A stretch of 12,187 nt of DNA from Bdellovibrionales bacterium (GTDB lineage: Bacteria; Bdellovibrionota; Bdellovibrionia; Bdellovibrionales; UBA1609): contig DAIDJH010000021.1 in the NCBI GenBank assembly GCA_027451425.1, forward strand, positions 1 through 12,187. Direction: 5' to 3'. Shown in pieces: positions 1-8,464 of this stretch. Each line of letters begins with the position of its first letter. The stretch's first letter is position 1. Under the pieces are notes generated by a model, which searched no databases, was not told the origin of the DNA, and worked only from the letters and a program-made list of their open reading frames with translations. Made by a program: the position numbers and the translations under genes.

Positions 1-1
1 C

Positions 2-1669
2 GTGGCCATCCTAACGTCGAGGTCGCTGACCAAGGACGAAAAAGAGCTTGCTGAAAAAATGCTCCACGCGATCGATTGCCGAAATATTTTATGGAGCGAA
101 GAGCCCGGTTCATCCGAACTGGACGGCGCTCGTGGGGTGGTCGCGTTCGGAATAAATAGTGACGGAGTAAAGCGTGGCGGTGCCGAAGGCGAAGGTGCCA
201 ATCGCGTCTTGCACCTTACGGATCTGGCCGATTTTTTCAGCTTTGACGCTAAAGTGCGTGAGCTCAAAAAAACGACATGGGAACAACTAAAAAAATTTAA
301 ACAGTCGTTGCTTGTGTTGCTGGCATTTGTCTCGATTGCGATTATATCGAAAAATTCGAATGCTCAGGCGGCGACGCGCACTGTGCAAGTGCCGGCACAG
401 GCTCAAGCCGCCCAATGCGTAATAGAAACAAAACTCGACAATGTAATCGGGCCAGCAAGCCTTGATCTTATTCAGAGGGCCAAGCGCCGCGCGATAAAAA
501 ATAATTGCGGTTCAGTGCTGCTTCTCATCAATACTCCTGGTGGGAATTTGCAAACCACACGTCTTATTGTCGAAGAGATTTTAAATTCACCCATGCCGTT
601 TCTTTGTTTCGTATATCCGCCCGGTGGTCATGCGGGTAGCGCCGGTGCGATTATTCTCCAGAGCTGTCATCTCGCCGGGGCGGCTGAAGGCACAAGCATT
701 GGGGCCGCCACGCCGATCGAAGAAACGGGCGCGAATATTCCTTCGGATTTGCGAAAGAAAATACTCAACGACACGGTGGCGTGGGTGACGTCGTTGGCGC
801 ACTTGCGCGGGCGAAACGAAGAATTCGCTGAAGATATTATTCTTCAGGCCAAAGCGGTGAGCGCTGACGATGCGTTGAAATTAAAGTCGATCGAGTTTGT
901 CGGGGCGACTCCCGAAGATTTTTTAAAATTCGCGGCCGGGCGTACGGTCCAAATTGAGAATAACCATGAAGCAGTGTTGCAGCCGGGGCGGGTGATTCTA
1001 TTTTCACACGATTTGCGGTTCAAGGTTATGGATATTCTAATGAACCCGCAGGTTGCCTATTTTTTGTTAATGGGCAGTCTTGGGTTACTGTATTTTGAAA
1101 TCACGCACCCGGGGCTTGTCGCTCCGGGAGTGATCGGTGGTTTGGGGCTCATTCTCGCGCTTAGCGCGCTGCACATGATGGATGTGACGTGGGGCGCGGT
1201 TCTATTGATTCTTTCGGGGATCGGGCTTCTTATTGCTGAAGCTTTTATGCCGACTTTTGGCGTCGTCGGGTTTGGCGGTATTGTTGCGTTTTTCATAGGA
1301 AGTTTATTTTTATTTGATTACGGAGCGACTGGCTTTTCAATTCCGCTTTCTGTCATTTTGCCGACGGTGATTTTTCTCGGAGCGCTACTTCTCGGCATTG
1401 CGTATCTTGCATTTTCTTATCGCAAGCGGCGAAAGCTTGCGGGATTTGGCTCTCTCATCGGGAGCCGAGCCAAGGTGACCGAAGTTCAAGCCGGCGACGC
1501 GAGGCATGGTTACGTCGAGGTCGACGGCGAGCTGTGGCGTTATCAAAGTGCCGAACCGTTGACGATTGGGCAAGAAGTTCGAATTATGAACCATAACGGG
1601 TTTACGTTACAGGTGACGCGCGCGAGCGAAGTTGGCGCTGGTCCCTCGAGCGTGAACCCCTCGCACTGA
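2..1669 (+). CDS. NfeD-type membrane-bound ClpP-class serine protease with N-terminal extension
   Basis: This is a full-length NfeD/STOPP-family protein (555 residues as read). Residues about 100-123 form a signal peptide or membrane segment (KKFKQSLLVLLAFVSIA, possible cleavage after AQA). Residues 138-310 form a ClpP-like protease domain with INTPGGN (176-182) and AGSAGA, where Ser213 is the expected nucleophile; Lys252 or Lys253 (RKKILN), followed by the family's GRN (270-272), is the expected general base. Residues 350-475 hold about four to five membrane segments, and 482-540 look like the C-terminal NfeD OB-fold domain. Known family members are membrane proteases that cleave the hydrophobic tail of their stomatin partner, encoded here 12 bases downstream. 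The first 95 residues do not belong to NfeD: the protein opens at a GTG at the window edge, so the true start may lie upstream or at GTG 254. Ends in TGA. Confidence 0.9.
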   Translation: MAILTSRSLTKDEKELAEKMLHAIDCRNILWSEEPGSSELDGARGVVAFGINSDGVKRGGAEGEGANRVLHLTDLADFFSFDAKVRELKKTTWEQLKKFKQSLLVLLAFVSIAIISKNSNAQAATRTVQVPAQAQAAQCVIETKLDNVIGPASLDLIQRAKRRAIKNNCGSVLLLINTPGGNLQTTRLIVEEILNSPMPFLCFVYPPGGHAGSAGAIILQSCHLAGAAEGTSIGAATPIEETGANIPSDLRKKILNDTVAWVTSLAHLRGRNEEFAEDIILQAKAVSADDALKLKSIEFVGATPEDFLKFAAGRTVQIENNHEAVLQPGRVILFSHDLRFKVMDILMNPQVAYFLLMGSLGLLYFEITHPGLVAPGVIGGLGLILALSALHMMDVTWGAVLLILSGIGLLIAEAFMPTFGVVGFGGIVAFFIGSLFLFDYGATGFSIPLSVILPTVIFLGALLLGIAYLAFSYRKRRKLAGFGSLIGSRAKVTEVQAGDARHGYVEVDGELWRYQSAEPLTIGQEVRIMNHNGFTLQVTRASEVGAGPSSVNPSH

Positions 1670-1681
1670 AAGGAGCCGCAA

Positions 1682-2422
1682 ATGCCGGCTATAATTTTTC
1701 TCGTTGTTGTTGGTCTATTTATTGTTATGGCGTCGTTTAAGGTTTTAGCTGAGTGGGAACGCGCCGTTGTTTTGCGGTTTGGTCACTCCACCGGAGTGAG
1801 AGGGCCGGGCATCATCGTTTTGATACCGATCATAGAAAAGATGTATCGCATCGACACGCGAACAATCGCGATGGATGTGCAGCCGCAAGATGTGATCACT
1901 CGTGATAACGTCAGTCTAAAAGTCACAGCCGTGATTTATTTTCGTGTGGTAAGCCCGGAGCTTGCCGTTGTGCGTGTCGAAGATTACTACTTCGCAACCA
2001 GTCAGCTCGCGCAAACGGCGCTGCGCTCGGTATTGGGGCAATTTTCACTCGATGATTTGCTGTCGACTCGCGATCGCATCAATCACACGCTGCAAGAGAA
2101 CCTGGATAAATCGACCGAACCTTGGGGAGTAAAAATCACCGCTGTCGAAGTGAAGAATATCGATTTGCCAAAAGAGATTCAGCGCGCAATGGCGCAAGAA
2201 GCTGAAGCCGAACGGGAACGGCGCGCAAAAATCATCGCGGCCGAGGGCGAATTGCAGCGTTCTGAAAAGTTATTTCAAGCGTCGGAGAAAATTTCTGGGT
2301 CTCCATCCGCTTTGCAGCTTGCCTACCTTCAGGCTCTGACTGAAATTCAAAAAGAAGGCAAGAACACGATTATTTTTCCATTACCGCTGGACATACTGAA
2401 ACCATTTCTGAATACTAAATAG
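1682..2422 (+). CDS. Slipin / SPFH (band 7) membrane protein, partner of NfeD
   Basis: A stomatin-like protein of 246 residues. A single hydrophobic N-terminal segment (residues 3-20) is followed by the SPFH domain: EWERAVVLRFGH (24-35), GPGI near 41, and the stretch IDTRTIAMDVQPQDVITRD characteristic of slipins. An Ala/Glu/Arg-rich segment (about 168-205, AQEAEAERERRAK) is predicted to form the coiled coil used for oligomerisation at the membrane, and a hydrophobic tail follows (IIFPLPLDIL). The start is ATG with a good ribosome site (AAAGGAG at 1669-1675). It follows the NfeD gene by 12 bases and is almost certainly co-transcribed with it, the usual arrangement for this protease-scaffold pair. 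Known slipins organise membrane microdomains and are cleaved by the NfeD protease; the physiological role here is not visible from sequence. Confidence 0.93.
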   Translation: MPAIIFLVVVGLFIVMASFKVLAEWERAVVLRFGHSTGVRGPGIIVLIPIIEKMYRIDTRTIAMDVQPQDVITRDNVSLKVTAVIYFRVVSPELAVVRVEDYYFATSQLAQTALRSVLGQFSLDDLLSTRDRINHTLQENLDKSTEPWGVKITAVEVKNIDLPKEIQRAMAQEAEAERERRAKIIAAEGELQRSEKLFQASEKISGSPSALQLAYLQALTEIQKEGKNTIIFPLPLDILKPFLNTK

Positions 2423-2459
2423 GCATCCTATTTGAAAATTGCGAGTGACCGCATGACCC

Positions 2460-3875
2460 ATGGAGGGGTGTTTGCGATTTCGGCGATTTGGCATTCGTTT
2501 GTTTTTCCTTCGCCTGATTTTGGGCATTGCTTTTTTGTCTGGTGTTGTATTTTTGCCAGATGCTTACGCCATGCAGCTGCCGCAATTTATTCGCGTGCGA
2601 ATTCTACAGGCTCAAGCGCATCTTTTCATCGATGGTTTTGACCTTCATGTGAAGGGCACAAATTTAAATGAAACCAATTTGCCTGTTCACTCGATGGTGC
2701 GGGTTTCTTTGAGTGATCGAGGCTGGGTAATCGAACCGCAATCAAACAACTCGGGCACGCATTCGTCACGTGAACTTCGTTTTAAAGGGGCATCTGTTGA
2801 GATTTCAGGTGAAATGATAAAATTCCGCGGGCAAATGCAACCCTCGGCCGTTTTTCTTTTAGAAAAGCAAGGGCACGGGTTTGATGTCGTCGCCAAATTG
2901 CCGCGCGATGAATATTTGAAGGGAGTGCTCCCGAATGAAATGCCGTTGAAGTGGCCGCGTGCGGCGCTTGCCGCGCAAGCGGTGGCCTCGCTTTCGTACG
3001 CGTGTGCCCAGGCTGTCGCGCGCGTGAACGGAGGCTTTGACGTTGATAGCAGTGTGGAGAGCCAAGTTTTTCGCTGGGACACATTCACGCATTTAACGGC
3101 GCCGGAGAAATCAAAACTGGCGCAAGTGCTTTGGCAAACGAACAACCGTGTTCTTGTTGCCTCCAACGGCAAACCGTATCTTGCATATTTTCACTCCGAT
3201 TGCGGTGGCACGACTGAACTCCCGCAAAATGTTTGGGGTGAAAAACATGATTTTCATGCTGGTGGCTCGGCCATCGTTCATGACTCGTATTGTTTACTCA
3301 ATCGCCACAATCATTGGCATCTTCACGTCACGTGGGCGCAAATTCAGTCCGCCGTGCAGGCACGGTTTCACGATTTTCAGGGAGTGATTCATGACGTCAA
3401 CGTGCTGTCGCGTTCGCCATCGGGGCGTGCCGCGCAAATTGAAATCGATGGCGGGTTAAAAAAATTGCGCATATCCTCGCAGGATTTTCGGCAAATGATG
3501 GGATATTCGCGTCTGCGGAGCACATTGTTTACAATTGAACACGCGCCAGACGGATTGGTGTTTGATGGGCGCGGCTTTGGTCATGGCGTTGGCTTATGCC
3601 AACATGGCGCGCGGTTCATGGCCCTCAACGGTTCAACATATAGACAGATTCTCAAGCATTATTATCCGTACGCGCGGTTGACTTCCACCCCCGCAGTGCC
3701 CGTGCCGCAGCATCAACTGTTGGCTCGATGGGGACGGAATGCGAGGGGCGATCGATCAGTTGTGCTAGACGCTCGGGTATTTCAAGCGCCGTTGTCTCAC
3801 CGGATTTTGAATTTGCGCCAATTAACGGCCTCACAATTTCAGAAAATTTCGCTGGATGAGCGGTGGCCACAATAA
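2460..3875 (+). CDS. Secreted SpoIID/LytB-domain protein (putative peptidoglycan glycosylase)
   Basis: Residues 1-37 form a signal peptide ending AYA. The SpoIID core runs from about 140 to 409: GVLPNEMPLKWP with Glu160 at the position of the family's catalytic Glu, followed by ALAAQAVASLSYA; FHSDCGG (244-250) matching the loop that binds metal in characterised SpoIID; and GFGHGVGLCQHGA (372-384), the family signature. SpoIID enzymes cleave denuded glycan strands of peptidoglycan; here a non-sporulation role in envelope remodelling is inferred. The start is uncertain: ATG 2460 has no clear ribosome site, while an in-frame TTG at 2472 sits 5 bases after GGAGG (2462-2466) and still gives a full signal peptide. 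The recognisable domain ends near 3687 (YYPYARL); the last 62 codons run antisense to the thrC C-terminus and resemble nothing known, so they may be a fortuitous extension. Confidence 0.87.
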   Translation: MEGCLRFRRFGIRLFFLRLILGIAFLSGVVFLPDAYAMQLPQFIRVRILQAQAHLFIDGFDLHVKGTNLNETNLPVHSMVRVSLSDRGWVIEPQSNNSGTHSSRELRFKGASVEISGEMIKFRGQMQPSAVFLLEKQGHGFDVVAKLPRDEYLKGVLPNEMPLKWPRAALAAQAVASLSYACAQAVARVNGGFDVDSSVESQVFRWDTFTHLTAPEKSKLAQVLWQTNNRVLVASNGKPYLAYFHSDCGGTTELPQNVWGEKHDFHAGGSAIVHDSYCLLNRHNHWHLHVTWAQIQSAVQARFHDFQGVIHDVNVLSRSPSGRAAQIEIDGGLKKLRISSQDFRQMMGYSRLRSTLFTIEHAPDGLVFDGRGFGHGVGLCQHGARFMALNGSTYRQILKHYYPYARLTSTPAVPVPQHQLLARWGRNARGDRSVVLDARVFQAPLSHRILNLRQLTASQFQKISLDERWPQ

Positions 3876-4650
3876 CCCAGTGAGGTGACTTCATCTGCTC
3901 GCGCGCGACGACGGCGGTCGCGGTGTGAGGGCACCAAATTTCTCCCCAATTTGTTTTGCCGTGTCGAATCACGCGGCGGATATCATCGTCAGAAGCGCTG
4001 ATTACGGAAGAAACTTTTTTTAGTTCATGCCAGTCGGGGAATAGATTTTGAAGTCTTTCAAAATTGCTGGGCGCGCCGACGTCCATGGCGTTGGCGAGAG
4101 TTTGCACGGATGGACGAGGTTCATATTTGCCCGTTCGAAAAAAATGCGTAAGTGTCGAGTTGGCATTTGTTGCGAGCAAAATTTCGCGAATGGGCATGCC
4201 GATTTGCCGCGCCCAAAATGCCGCGACGGCATTACCAAGATTGCCTGTGGGGATGATAAGCCCTGGCGCGTGGCCAGTTTTACTGTGATACCAAAGCGCC
4301 GCCGCCGAATGGTAAATCATTTGTGGCAATAAACGACCTATATTTATGCTGTTGGCGGAAGTGAAATGAAACCGTTCTGATAACCCGTACTTGTCGCGCA
4401 CTTGCGAGTCGCCGAGAAAAGTTTTTACAAGTCGTTGACAATCGTCGAACGAACCGTTGACTTCAAGGCTCAGAACGTTGTCGCTCCAGCAGGTGAGTTG
4501 TTGACGCTGAAGTGGTGAAACCCCTCGGGCTGGGAACAGCACCACGACTTTGAAATGGGGGTGGCCGTCAAATGCGGCAGCCACCGCTCCGCCGGTGTCG
4601 CCGGATGTTGCGACCAAAATCGTACGAGGTTCGCTCAATTTTAAGCTCAT
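3652..4650 (-). CDS. thrC: Threonine synthase, C-terminal fragment (332 residues)
   Basis: This is the second open part of thrC, in the same frame as the first. It carries ATSGDTGGAV (residues 14-23, PLP phosphate binding), SANSINIGRLLPQ, the PTGNLGNA motif, and HPAKF near the C-terminus, all in family order. The ATG at 4650 is simply an internal Met of the parent protein and has no visible ribosome site, so independent translation is doubtful. It ends in TGA inside the antisense overlap with the SpoIID gene; family conservation runs to about RALRGW, close to 3680. Confidence 0.75.
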   Translation of the reverse strand: MSLKLSEPRTILVATSGDTGGAVAAAFDGHPHFKVVVLFPARGVSPLQRQQLTCWSDNVLSLEVNGSFDDCQRLVKTFLGDSQVRDKYGLSERFHFTSANSINIGRLLPQMIYHSAAALWYHSKTGHAPGLIIPTGNLGNAVAAFWARQIGMPIREILLATNANSTLTHFFRTGKYEPRPSVQTLANAMDVGAPSNFERLQNLFPDWHELKKVSSVISASDDDIRRVIRHGKTNWGEIWCPHTATAVVAREQMKSPHWVIVATAHPAKFSEIVRPLIGANSKSGETTALEIPERLAQLIDRPSHSVPIEPTVDAAARALRGWKSTARTDNNA

Positions 4651-4665
4651 GAATCGTGCTAAAAA

Positions 4666-5007
4666 TCACGCGGCCACGTCTTTGAACGCCGCCGTTGGGC
4701 CATGAAAGAGTTCAAGCACCGCGGTCTCGTTTTTCAAATAACGCAAAGGTATCGGAAAATCGTAAGCCGATTGCACTATTGAGCGCAGTTCGTGGGCCGT
4801 CAAATCTCCGCTCAAAAAAGGCGTCAGAACTTTTTGTGCGATGGAGTGAAACGAATGGTCGGTGATTTCGCTTTCGTTTATGCGCGGCCATGATGCCGGG
4901 ACGTAAAGGCCCTGATCGGGGGCAAGCCCCCGTTCGACAGCTTCGAGAAAACTCACGCCGTCCGATTCTTTCGATTCAGCCGGCCGTCTTGTTCCAATAA
5001 ATTTCAT
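4666..5007 (-). CDS. thrC: Threonine synthase, N-terminal fragment (113 residues)
   Basis: This is the first open part of the interrupted thrC. It contains the N-terminal domain start (MKFIGTRR), the ERGLAPDQGLYVP motif (residues 25-37) and LELFHGPTAAFKD (98-110) with the PLP-binding Lys109, then stops at TGA. It is translationally coupled to thrB through an ATGA overlap and has a reasonable ribosome site (AGGTG, 6-7 bases upstream), so this fragment is probably translated. Alone it lacks most of the catalytic fold and would not be expected to be active. Confidence 0.8.
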   Translation of the reverse strand: MKFIGTRRPAESKESDGVSFLEAVERGLAPDQGLYVPASWPRINESEITDHSFHSIAQKVLTPFLSGDLTAHELRSIVQSAYDFPIPLRYLKNETAVLELFHGPTAAFKDVAA

Positions 5008-6002
5008 TTATTCACCTTTGCGGGTGTTCGCCAGTTCGGCACCAGGCGCGCGCCTCGCGCTGGCAATCGCGAGATATACGCCTGCGATGTCACGCCGGCC
5101 AGTCGAAATTGCGTGGAAATTTCGTGCGCGATCTTTTCCGCCACGGGCCGCGATCGTGTCAGAGCGAAAACGCTGGGGCCGCTCCCGGAAATTGAAAAGC
5201 CGAGGCAGCCGTGCACAGAGTAGGCGGCTCGCTTCACGTTTTCAAACGCGGGGATTAAATGTTGTCGCTGCGGCTCTATCACCAAATCGCGGAGTGATTC
5301 ACCGATCAAATCGAAATCCGCGTTCGAGCAACCCAGGACAAAGCCGGCGACCAGTGCTGATTGGTGCACGAAAGATTGCATATTGATGTCGGGGCGCAAG
5401 ATTTGCCGCGCGAGTTTTGTTTCAACTCGTACGTCGGGATGAACAAGTGCGCAAAAAAGTCCACGAGGTAGTGGCACCATCTTAACTTGGCGGGCAAACA
5501 ATGGCGATGAGAGCGTGAGCCCGCCGTAGAGACTGGGCGCCACGTTGTCAGGATGTGCCGCTCCCGAAGCGATGCGTTCGCCTTCGAGAGCATATGAAAA
5601 AAGATGTTTACGCGTGAGTTTTGTGGTGCGAACAATCTTGGCCGCGGCCACAACTGCTGCAACTGCCGATGCAGCTGAGCCACCCATCCCCGACCCGAGC
5701 GGAATGCCCTTTCGCATTTTGACATTGAAACCAAAAGGCAAATGCAAATCTTCTTGCATAGTCAGCAACGCGGCTCCCGCCGTATTTTTTTTCGGATCGA
5801 CAGGGATGGCTGATGGAGAAGTTTGACCGTGATTATCAAATGAAATCATGATCGCGTTTGAATCGGGTAGGGTCGTTAGCTCAACGGTGTCACCAACTCC
5901 ATCAATGGCGAGACCTAAAATATCGAAACCGACCCCTACGTTGCCGATAGATGCGGGTGCGAATGCTGTGGTTCTTAGCGATTTGAATTTCGGGGAACTC
6001 AT
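5004..6002 (-). CDS. thrB: Homoserine kinase (GHMP family)
   Basis: Phosphorylates L-homoserine to O-phospho-L-homoserine with ATP, in the cytosol. It is 332 residues, slightly longer than E. coli ThrB (310). Visible motifs in order: FAPASIGNVGVGFDILGLA (residues 14-32), the GHMP ATP-binding loop GIPLGSGMGGSAASA (99-113), HPDNVAPSLYGG (150-161), and the C-terminal GFSISGSGPSVFAL (268-281). The ATG overlaps the thrA stop as ATGA, with GGAG about 8 bases upstream; the thrB stop in turn overlaps the thrC ATG. Both overlaps point to a single mRNA with translational coupling. No damage is seen in this gene, in contrast to its two neighbours. Confidence 0.95.
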   Translation of the reverse strand: MSSPKFKSLRTTAFAPASIGNVGVGFDILGLAIDGVGDTVELTTLPDSNAIMISFDNHGQTSPSAIPVDPKKNTAGAALLTMQEDLHLPFGFNVKMRKGIPLGSGMGGSAASAVAAVVAAAKIVRTTKLTRKHLFSYALEGERIASGAAHPDNVAPSLYGGLTLSSPLFARQVKMVPLPRGLFCALVHPDVRVETKLARQILRPDINMQSFVHQSALVAGFVLGCSNADFDLIGESLRDLVIEPQRQHLIPAFENVKRAAYSVHGCLGFSISGSGPSVFALTRSRPVAEKIAHEISTQFRLAGVTSQAYISRLPARGARLVPNWRTPAKVNK

Positions 6003-8464
6003 GCGCGCGCTCCAAGACTGCGGGCCAGGCGCAATAAATCAGAAAATACGCCGGCGGCGGTTACTTCAGGGCCGGCACCAGGCCCTTGCACGATCAGGGG
6101 TTGCGAATCGTATCGTTTCGTGCGAAAGGCGATGATGTTGTCGCTCCCGAAGCCGTCAGATCGGATCCCGCTGATTCGTGCGAAGGGGTGACTATTCGGT
6201 AAAACGCGAAGCGTGGCCGTTGCGCGTTTCGATTTGAAATCGAATGCCCCGACGAAGCGAAGAACTCCATTTGATTTTTCGGCCTGTTCGCGTTGCCGTG
6301 AAAAGTCGTCGTCGAACTCAGGCAGGGTTGCCATAAATTCTTCGATCGAGGCGCATTTTTGCAATCGCGTTGGAACGAGCGAGGTCACGTCGACATTTTC
6401 AAGGGAGATTTTTACTCCAGCTTCACGTGCTAGAATCACGATTTTTCGCGCCACATCCATACCGTTTAAATCGTCGCGCGGGTCGGGCTCGGTATATCCC
6501 AGCTGTTTTGCCAGGCGAACGATTTCAGAGAAATTTTCATGAGTCGAATGAAATCGCGAAAATACGTACGACAATGTCCCCGAAAGTAAACCTTCGATGG
6601 AGATCAGCTCATCGCCAGTCTGAATGAGATCGCGCAAAGTTGAAATAATGGGCAGGCCGGCGCCAACTGTCGCTTCGTACAAAAATTGGCGACCGTTCGA
6701 TGCCGCTGTGTCGCGAATGAGCGAATAGCGCTCCCATGGTCCGGCACCTGCCTTTTTGTTCGGGGTCACAATATGAATCCCTGCTCCTAACCATTCTGTA
6801 TATCGACCGGCGACGTCGTCACTCGCCGAACAATCAACAATGACGGAGTGGGGGATATGATCCGCCTTCACGCGCGCGGCAAACTCTCCAAGATTTGTTT
6901 TGGAGTTGGCCGTTCCACTCAAGCGAAAATCGGTGTTGAAGTTTTTTTGCAGCACAGCCTGCCGATCATTCAATTGGCGAAGTAAGGCACTGCCGATTTG
7001 ACCGGTGCCGAGCACTCCGACGGACATGGTGAAATCCGACAAAAAACAGGCGCTATGGGTTGCGCGCAAGGCACGGATCGAATCTTTTTGATCGATCACG
7101 GCCGAGATATTTCTCTCTGAAGAACCCTGAGCGATGGCACGCACGTTAACGCCGGCGTGGCCGAGCGCCGAAAAAAATCGCGCCGAGACGCCCTGCTTTT
7201 TAACCATTCCATCGCCAATCATGGCGACAATGCTACATGGCGCAGTCACTGATACCGTCTGAATTTGCCCATGTAGAATTTCTGACTCAAATTCCTTTTC
7301 TAAAACAGTACGTCCGGTATTGGCGTGATCATTTACTACGGCAACACAAATGGAGTGTTCAGAGCTCGCCTGTGAAATGAGTATGACATTCACGCCAGCA
7401 TCGCGAAGCGCGCCAAAAAGTCGTTCAGCGACACCGGGCACGCCGATCATGCCTGTGCCTTCGACGTTGAGCAGAGCCAAGTTGTCGATCGTGGTAAAAC
7501 CACGCGCCATCAAATTTTGTTTTTGGTCCTCGCCGTGAATGACCGTCCCGGGCGCTTCGGGGCGAAACGTGTTTTTTATCCATATCGGAATTTGTAGCGC
7601 AATGGCCGGCCCCATTGTGTGCGGATGAATGACTTTGGCGCCGAAGTAGGCAAGTTCGATCGCCTCTTGGTATGAGAGCTCGTCCAGGCACAGCGCTTCG
7701 GGGACTTTTCTCGGGTCGGCACTATAGACTCCATCGACATCCGTCCAAATCACAATTTTTTCAGCCTTCAACAACCGACCGAAAATGGCGGCTGAAAAAT
7801 CGCTGCCATTTCGCTTCAAGGTCGTGGGCACTCCTTCCGGAGTGGAGGCGATAAAACCCGTGATCACCAGGCGGCTCTTGTCAGTTGCAGCTGAGACGAA
7901 TTTTTTTGCCGAAGTTTCCCAGTCGATTTGCGGTCCGGTTTCACCATTTTTTACAACGAGCATGGTGCGGGCATCCAACCAAACCGGTTGAGATTCCGGT
8001 TGATGTAAACTCCAAGCGGACATGAGCAAGCGCGATGACCATAGTTCGCCGTGACCTGATACCAATTCAAGGGTTGTGTCGGGCAAATATCGACCGAGCC
8101 ACACTCCGCGTAAAATATCATGAAGATCAAAAATTTCCTTTTCGAGGGTTTTAATGAATTCACTAAGCAAGGGGCCGTCAATAAGTCGGGCACTCGTTGT
8201 CTTGTGGAGGTCAAGAAGGCCATCCAAAATCGATTTATATTCTGGGTCTTGTTTCGCGGCCAAATGAGCCGCTCGGATCAATTTATCCGTAACGCCTGAC
8301 ATTGCCGATACAACAACGGCTAAGGTAGCGGAATCGCCGGCACGCTTATGTTCGGACTGTAAAATTTCAAGCACGTTGTGAAAGGCGTCTACAGAGCCCA
8401 CGCTGGTGCCGCCAAATTTATGGACTGTAGCTGTTTTTAAAGGGGTTCTTGCGAGTGACGAAAT
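5999..8464 (-). CDS. thrA: Bifunctional aspartokinase / homoserine dehydrogenase, apparent AUU start
   Basis: Catalyses the first and third steps of threonine synthesis. Numbered from Val at 8401, the aspartokinase part has GSDFSAAIF (199-207), WTDVDGVYSADPRKV (219-233), and two ACT regulatory modules (about 308-355 and 390-438, including NISAVI) typical of allosteric feedback. The homoserine dehydrogenase part begins with a Rossmann motif (VGVLGTGQIGSAL, 461-473), then EATVGAGLPII (576-586), GLLSGTLSYVF (604-614), EPDPRDDLNGMDVARK (638-653) and GPGAGPEVTAAGV near the end. The ATP-site KFGGTS lies upstream of the GTG at 8401, so a start there would remove it. Between an in-frame TAG and 8401 there is no ATG, GTG or TTG. 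AUU at 8464-8462 follows AGGAGGG (8475-8469) at ideal spacing and gives 821 residues, against 820 for E. coli ThrA. The alternative is ATG 8478 with one missing base before KFGGTS. Confidence 0.9.
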   Translation of the reverse strand: MSSLARTPLKTATVHKFGGTSVGSVDAFHNVLEILQSEHKRAGDSATLAVVVSAMSGVTDKLIRAAHLAAKQDPEYKSILDGLLDLHKTTSARLIDGPLLSEFIKTLEKEIFDLHDILRGVWLGRYLPDTTLELVSGHGELWSSRLLMSAWSLHQPESQPVWLDARTMLVVKNGETGPQIDWETSAKKFVSAATDKSRLVITGFIASTPEGVPTTLKRNGSDFSAAIFGRLLKAEKIVIWTDVDGVYSADPRKVPEALCLDELSYQEAIELAYFGAKVIHPHTMGPAIALQIPIWIKNTFRPEAPGTVIHGEDQKQNLMARGFTTIDNLALLNVEGTGMIGVPGVAERLFGALRDAGVNVILISQASSEHSICVAVVNDHANTGRTVLEKEFESEILHGQIQTVSVTAPCSIVAMIGDGMVKKQGVSARFFSALGHAGVNVRAIAQGSSERNISAVIDQKDSIRALRATHSACFLSDFTMSVGVLGTGQIGSALLRQLNDRQAVLQKNFNTDFRLSGTANSKTNLGEFAARVKADHIPHSVIVDCSASDDVAGRYTEWLGAGIHIVTPNKKAGAGPWERYSLIRDTAASNGRQFLYEATVGAGLPIISTLRDLIQTGDELISIEGLLSGTLSYVFSRFHSTHENFSEIVRLAKQLGYTEPDPRDDLNGMDVARKIVILAREAGVKISLENVDVTSLVPTRLQKCASIEEFMATLPEFDDDFSRQREQAEKSNGVLRFVGAFDFKSKRATATLRVLPNSHPFARISGIRSDGFGSDNIIAFRTKRYDSQPLIVQGPGAGPEVTAAGVFSDLLRLARSLGARA

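Larger units (their letters stand above)
3652..5007 (-). pseudogene. thrC: Threonine synthase interrupted by one in-frame TGA
   Basis: Threonine synthase (O-phosphohomoserine to threonine plus phosphate, PLP-dependent), third gene of a thrABC operon. Read through one stop it is 451 codons, close to the usual length (E. coli about 428). The TGA is codon 114 (4668-4666), where the family has a conserved Arg: the sequence reads FKDVAA-stop-FLARFMSL against FKDFGGRFMAQML in E. coli. Lys109 (the PLP Schiff-base Lys in AFKD) lies before the stop and SGDTGGA, the PLP phosphate loop, after it, so neither half has a complete active site. The ancestral codon was plausibly CGA: GCG CGA to GCG TGA is a C-to-T change at a CpG. 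The reading frame beyond the stop is intact, which suggests a recent mutation, readthrough or a sequence error. The start ATG overlaps the thrB stop (ATGA), with AAAGGTG just upstream. Confidence 0.85.

Noticed and set aside
2687..3172. Minus-strand open frames inside the SpoIID gene (up to 161 codons)
   Set aside because: They mirror a gene with clear SpoIID motifs, have no domain or ribosome site, and reflect codon bias of the sense strand.
4666..4668. TGA in thrC as selenocysteine or as a reassigned sense codon
   Set aside because: The family position is a conserved Arg, not Cys, and TGA serves as the true stop of the NfeD gene, thrA, thrB and thrC, so neither selenocysteine nor a changed genetic code is the simplest reading.
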